NCBI GenBank assembly: GCA_009937635.1
Contig: JAACFF010000015.1
Span: 1-36,261, forward strand
Reading direction: 5' to 3'
Length of the DNA: 36,261 nucleotides
Source: Chloroflexota bacterium
GTDB taxonomy: Bacteria; Chloroflexota; Anaerolineae; Promineifilales; Promineifilaceae
The position numbers and the translations under genes are program-made. Under the pieces are notes generated by a model that searched no databases, was not told the origin of the DNA, and saw only the letters and a program-made list of their open reading frames with translations. Of the stretch, positions 34,901-36,261 are shown one piece after another; position 1 is the stretch's first letter; each line of letters starts with the position of its first letter.

Positions 34901-36261
34901 CAGTACAGATCGGCATTCGCCTGGGAAACCCGGACGTATGGGATGTCATTTGGGGTGGAGAGAAACCGATGGACTTATCGTACTTCACGGCCGTGCTCAA
35001 ATCCTCCACCTTTCCGCCTTATGACCCTTGGTTTGCGGGTGGTTATATCAACTATTATTACTATGGATTCGTATATGTCGGTGCCCTGACGAAACTTCTC
35101 GGCATCGTGCCCACCCTTGCCTACAATCTAATTCTGCCGATGCTGTTCAGTTTTACTGGTTTGGGTGTATTTTCTGTTGCCTATAACTTGGTAGCCTATC
35201 GCGAAGGCAAAGAAGCAATATCAGAAGCCAGTCAAACCTCTATTTGGAATGCGTTACCCAGGAAGGCATTAACTGCGGGTGTCATTGCTCTCGTACTTGC
35301 CATTTTGGTAGGCAACCTGGCTGAAATTGGTGTGGTGCTCAACGCCTCTTACCGTGCGGGATCAACTGAGCTTGGAAATCTGCCTTTAGTGGGCACCTTC
35401 GCTCGCATATTGGATGGCGGCATCAATATCTTGGGCGGACAACCCGCACCAATACGTCCCGGTCATTGGTTCTGGACTGCAACTCGAGCCATCAACTACT
35501 TGGATGGTGAAACAGCACCGATTACAGAATTCCCATTTTTCACTTTTCTTTATGGCGACTTACATGCACATATGATCAGCTTGCCCTTACAGGTAGTTGC
35601 CTTAGGCTGGTCTGTTGCTCTAGCCTTACAACCTACAAGGACAGGAGACAAATCAGTAATTGGGTGGGAGACGGCATTACAGTGGCTTGTAGGAGGGTTG
35701 GCAATCGGCTCTCTCCGGGCCACAAATACCTGGGATTGGCCAACGTATCTGGTTATAGGCTCATTGGCGGTTGCTTTCCATGTCTATAGGCAACACGGCC
35801 GTGCCGACGTGCGTATGATCGCCGAGGCAATTATCAAGATCATAGTCCTGGTTGGGCTATCCACCATCACTTTTTGGCCTTTTGCGGCGAATTATGGCGT
35901 CGGATATACATCAGCTTCGGTATGGCCCGGTTCGTATACGCAGGTGGGTAACTATTTGACCATCTATGGTCTGTTCCTATTTATTATTGCCACCTATCTG
36001 GTGCTGGAATTCCGCAGCTGGACCAGCACTTGGACTACAAAAGGTCTGAGACAACTAGAACCTTTGTGGGGACTCCTGCTGCTACTGCTCATCTTGTATG
36101 TCATTTTACTTTTATTGCTACTCCTGCTTGGCTATTGGATCGCCCCTTTGGTGTTAACACTGATAATAAGCGCCGGTCTTTTGGGTTTGCGATCCGGCAT
36201 TACTCCAGCCCGGCGTATTGTCCTGATCCTAATCTCTGCCGCCCTCGGATTGACTCTGCTG
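31957..36261 (+). CDS. Giant membrane protein: GT39-like N-terminus fused to DUF2298 (YYYY) domain, cut by the window end
   Basis: The frame is open from ATG 31957 to the end of the window (1435 codons) without a stop. The first part (about 1-560) is a membrane glycosyltransferase of the GT39/ArnT type, with an N-terminal segment (38-53) and the loop motif HPDE at 66-69. A periplasmic beta-rich stretch (about 540-870) follows. The second part carries the PPYDPWFAGGYIN stretch with YYYY at 1033-1036 (35053-35064), the hallmark of DUF2298/Chlor_Arch_YYY. Later hydrophobic segments include a very leucine-rich stretch near 36080-36130. Such proteins probably transfer a sugar from a lipid-linked donor; acceptor unknown. 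Completion of the gene needs sequence beyond the window. Confidence 0.85.
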   Translation, partial: MSEEEELSIHTAAARDGLADHQSDQRDSHSRYSWEAVSILLLIVVLLIGAYFRFTGLNWDGNHHLHPDERFLTIVASSLQTVSDPLSYLRTSDSPLNPYNIGQTFYVYGNFPMTVTRYVAEWADSICSFLSLTGVDLAHCKNAYAVYDGVHLLGRFLSGLMDLVSILFTFLMGRRLYDWRTGLLAALLLALAVMPIQQSHFFTMDNWAAALTTMTLYAAVRAASLGDARPLWQVRWYGLFGLGLGLATASRVNVAPLALMIGVSAMIWLLRRNNAIVPSLENLGNLGGLDFQRVLAGIALAAIVSIITFRLAQPYAFTDMVLAKEQHLAQTGQEPGAIELAVRSLVGFNSQWLSNMDEIQRLQAPKASFPPALQWTDRAPILFPLTNMILYGMGLTAGVAALLGFMWALWRSVRFRSDWMSHAIPVIWSGFYFLFMGTRWVKSVRYFLPIYPVLMLLAAWALIALWDRARKSESRSHSGRAATSRFVKQALAGLLIFAVVIPSFLWAKTFVSIYQRPVTRVAASDWIFENVPSGATLQYEVNGELREHNLPLKEFLFLPDEIPLTLSFTMPEDGTITAVRFNYLTDPDHVRSGADDGETLRLRFNGEEIEEQKLNLNDQRQSVRISLPPTQAPAGMKQEMVVELGQGGPIHAGTSILANEHWDDLLPVSTGSRIAYGRYYKEVIGGQRPVTHPDSALKMREMISWLDEADYIMLSSQRALWHLPRLPLAYPLMLRYYEALFDGDLGFELAHQEHADLRIGPLHISDTTGQVKWATAPDVGWPPPGELAAEEAFSVYDHPPVWIFRKTKNYSHDNTVRLLSNVDLSQVIAMNPLEATQAPNGLLLSEEDQLAQRSNGTFSSVFDVDGVFSRQPLLAAVAWWLAVILLGWLAFPLTFVTLRGLPDRGYALARILSLLVISYLAWLLASLKWLPFTSVTLWLAILSLGLVSLVIILRRRREIVAFVRLNLGVLLLIELLGVFLFAVQIGIRLGNPDVWDVIWGGEKPMDLSYFTAVLKSSTFPPYDPWFAGGYINYYYYGFVYVGALTKLLGIVPTLAYNLILPMLFSFTGLGVFSVAYNLVAYREGKEAISEASQTSIWNALPRKALTAGVIALVLAILVGNLAEIGVVLNASYRAGSTELGNLPLVGTFARILDGGINILGGQPAPIRPGHWFWTATRAINYLDGETAPITEFPFFTFLYGDLHAHMISLPLQVVALGWSVALALQPTRTGDKSVIGWETALQWLVGGLAIGSLRATNTWDWPTYLVIGSLAVAFHVYRQHGRADVRMIAEAIIKIIVLVGLSTITFWPFAANYGVGYTSASVWPGSYTQVGNYLTIYGLFLFIIATYLVLEFRSWTSTWTTKGLRQLEPLWGLLLLLLILYVILLLLLLLLGYWIAPLVLTLIISAGLLGLRSGITPARRIVLILISAALGLTLL

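Larger units (their letters stand above)
8874..35802. repeat. Dispersed palindromic octamer ACGGCCGT
   Basis: Twelve copies were found by eye, starting at 8874, 9622, 12982, 13440, 14541, 24971, 27179, 27627, 29505, 29806, 34987 and 35795. They lie inside coding regions on both strands and are read in different frames. The core CGGCCG occurs many more times. The entry marks the dispersed set, not one element. Confidence 0.8.

Overview
The window is a bacterial chromosome segment of roughly balanced base composition. It most likely comes from the phylum Chloroflexota, from a lineage outside the well-studied models. The best phylum clue is the very large GT39/DUF2298 membrane protein at the right end, whose 'YYYY' domain is known mainly from Chloroflexota and some archaea. 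The set of lipoproteins, CBS-pyrophosphatase and orphan biotin carrier fits this. There is no phage, transposon, CRISPR, rRNA or tRNA signal. This is dense chromosomal sequence organised in short operons.

Layout. (1) 144-1814 (+): a membrane-anchored lytic transglycosylase with a strong terminator, then a UPF0173 metallo-hydrolase. (2) 7353-1942 (-): a DUF3179 lipoprotein, a small Cys-rich protein, a cysteine-rich radical SAM enzyme of the MJ0619/tetraether-synthase type, an overlapping class I methyltransferase, a doubtful short ORF and a slipin. (3) 7714-8760 (+): a second, divergent DUF3179 lipoprotein whose frame is interrupted once, by UGA, exactly where the conserved CxxC motif needs its first cysteine. 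A hairpin follows at SECIS-like distance, so this is a strong candidate for an unrecognised selenoprotein. (4) 13156-8796 (-): hemW, a GNAT acetyltransferase, a CBS-containing pyrophosphatase, a SpoU-type RNA methyltransferase and ogt, tightly spaced and closed by a terminator. (5) 13269-18075 (+): a NfeD/ClpP-class membrane protease, a CBS protein, an orphan biotin carrier, an M24 peptidase and DNA polymerase IV. (6) 23839-18091 (-): two tandem YoaR-like/beta-lactamase-fold proteins (one has lost its SxxK active site), a DUF2332 protein and a PucC/BCD-type MFS transporter. (7) 24062-26642: a PspC protein (+) and a response regulator/sensor kinase pair (-) preceded by 22-bp tandem repeats. (8) 26946-31723: a PAP2 phosphatase, a methyltransferase, a crotonase, an AlaX-type editing protein with a one-base frameshift, and a Crp-type regulator. 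(9) 31957 to the window end (+): the GT39/DUF2298 protein, cut by the window edge.

Themes. Many products act at the cell envelope: transglycosylase, slipin, NfeD, beta-lactamase-like pair, PspC, PAP2, the giant GT39 protein, lipoproteins and possibly the radical SAM lipid enzyme. The palindrome ACGGCCGT occurs about twelve times by eye, against roughly one expected every 65 kb, which recalls the HIP1 octamer of cyanobacteria. The most novel points are the UGA-containing DUF3179 gene, the DUF3179/radical SAM/methyltransferase cluster, the active/inactive tandem pair and the octamer. All functional statements rest on reading the sequence and on family knowledge; no database search was run.
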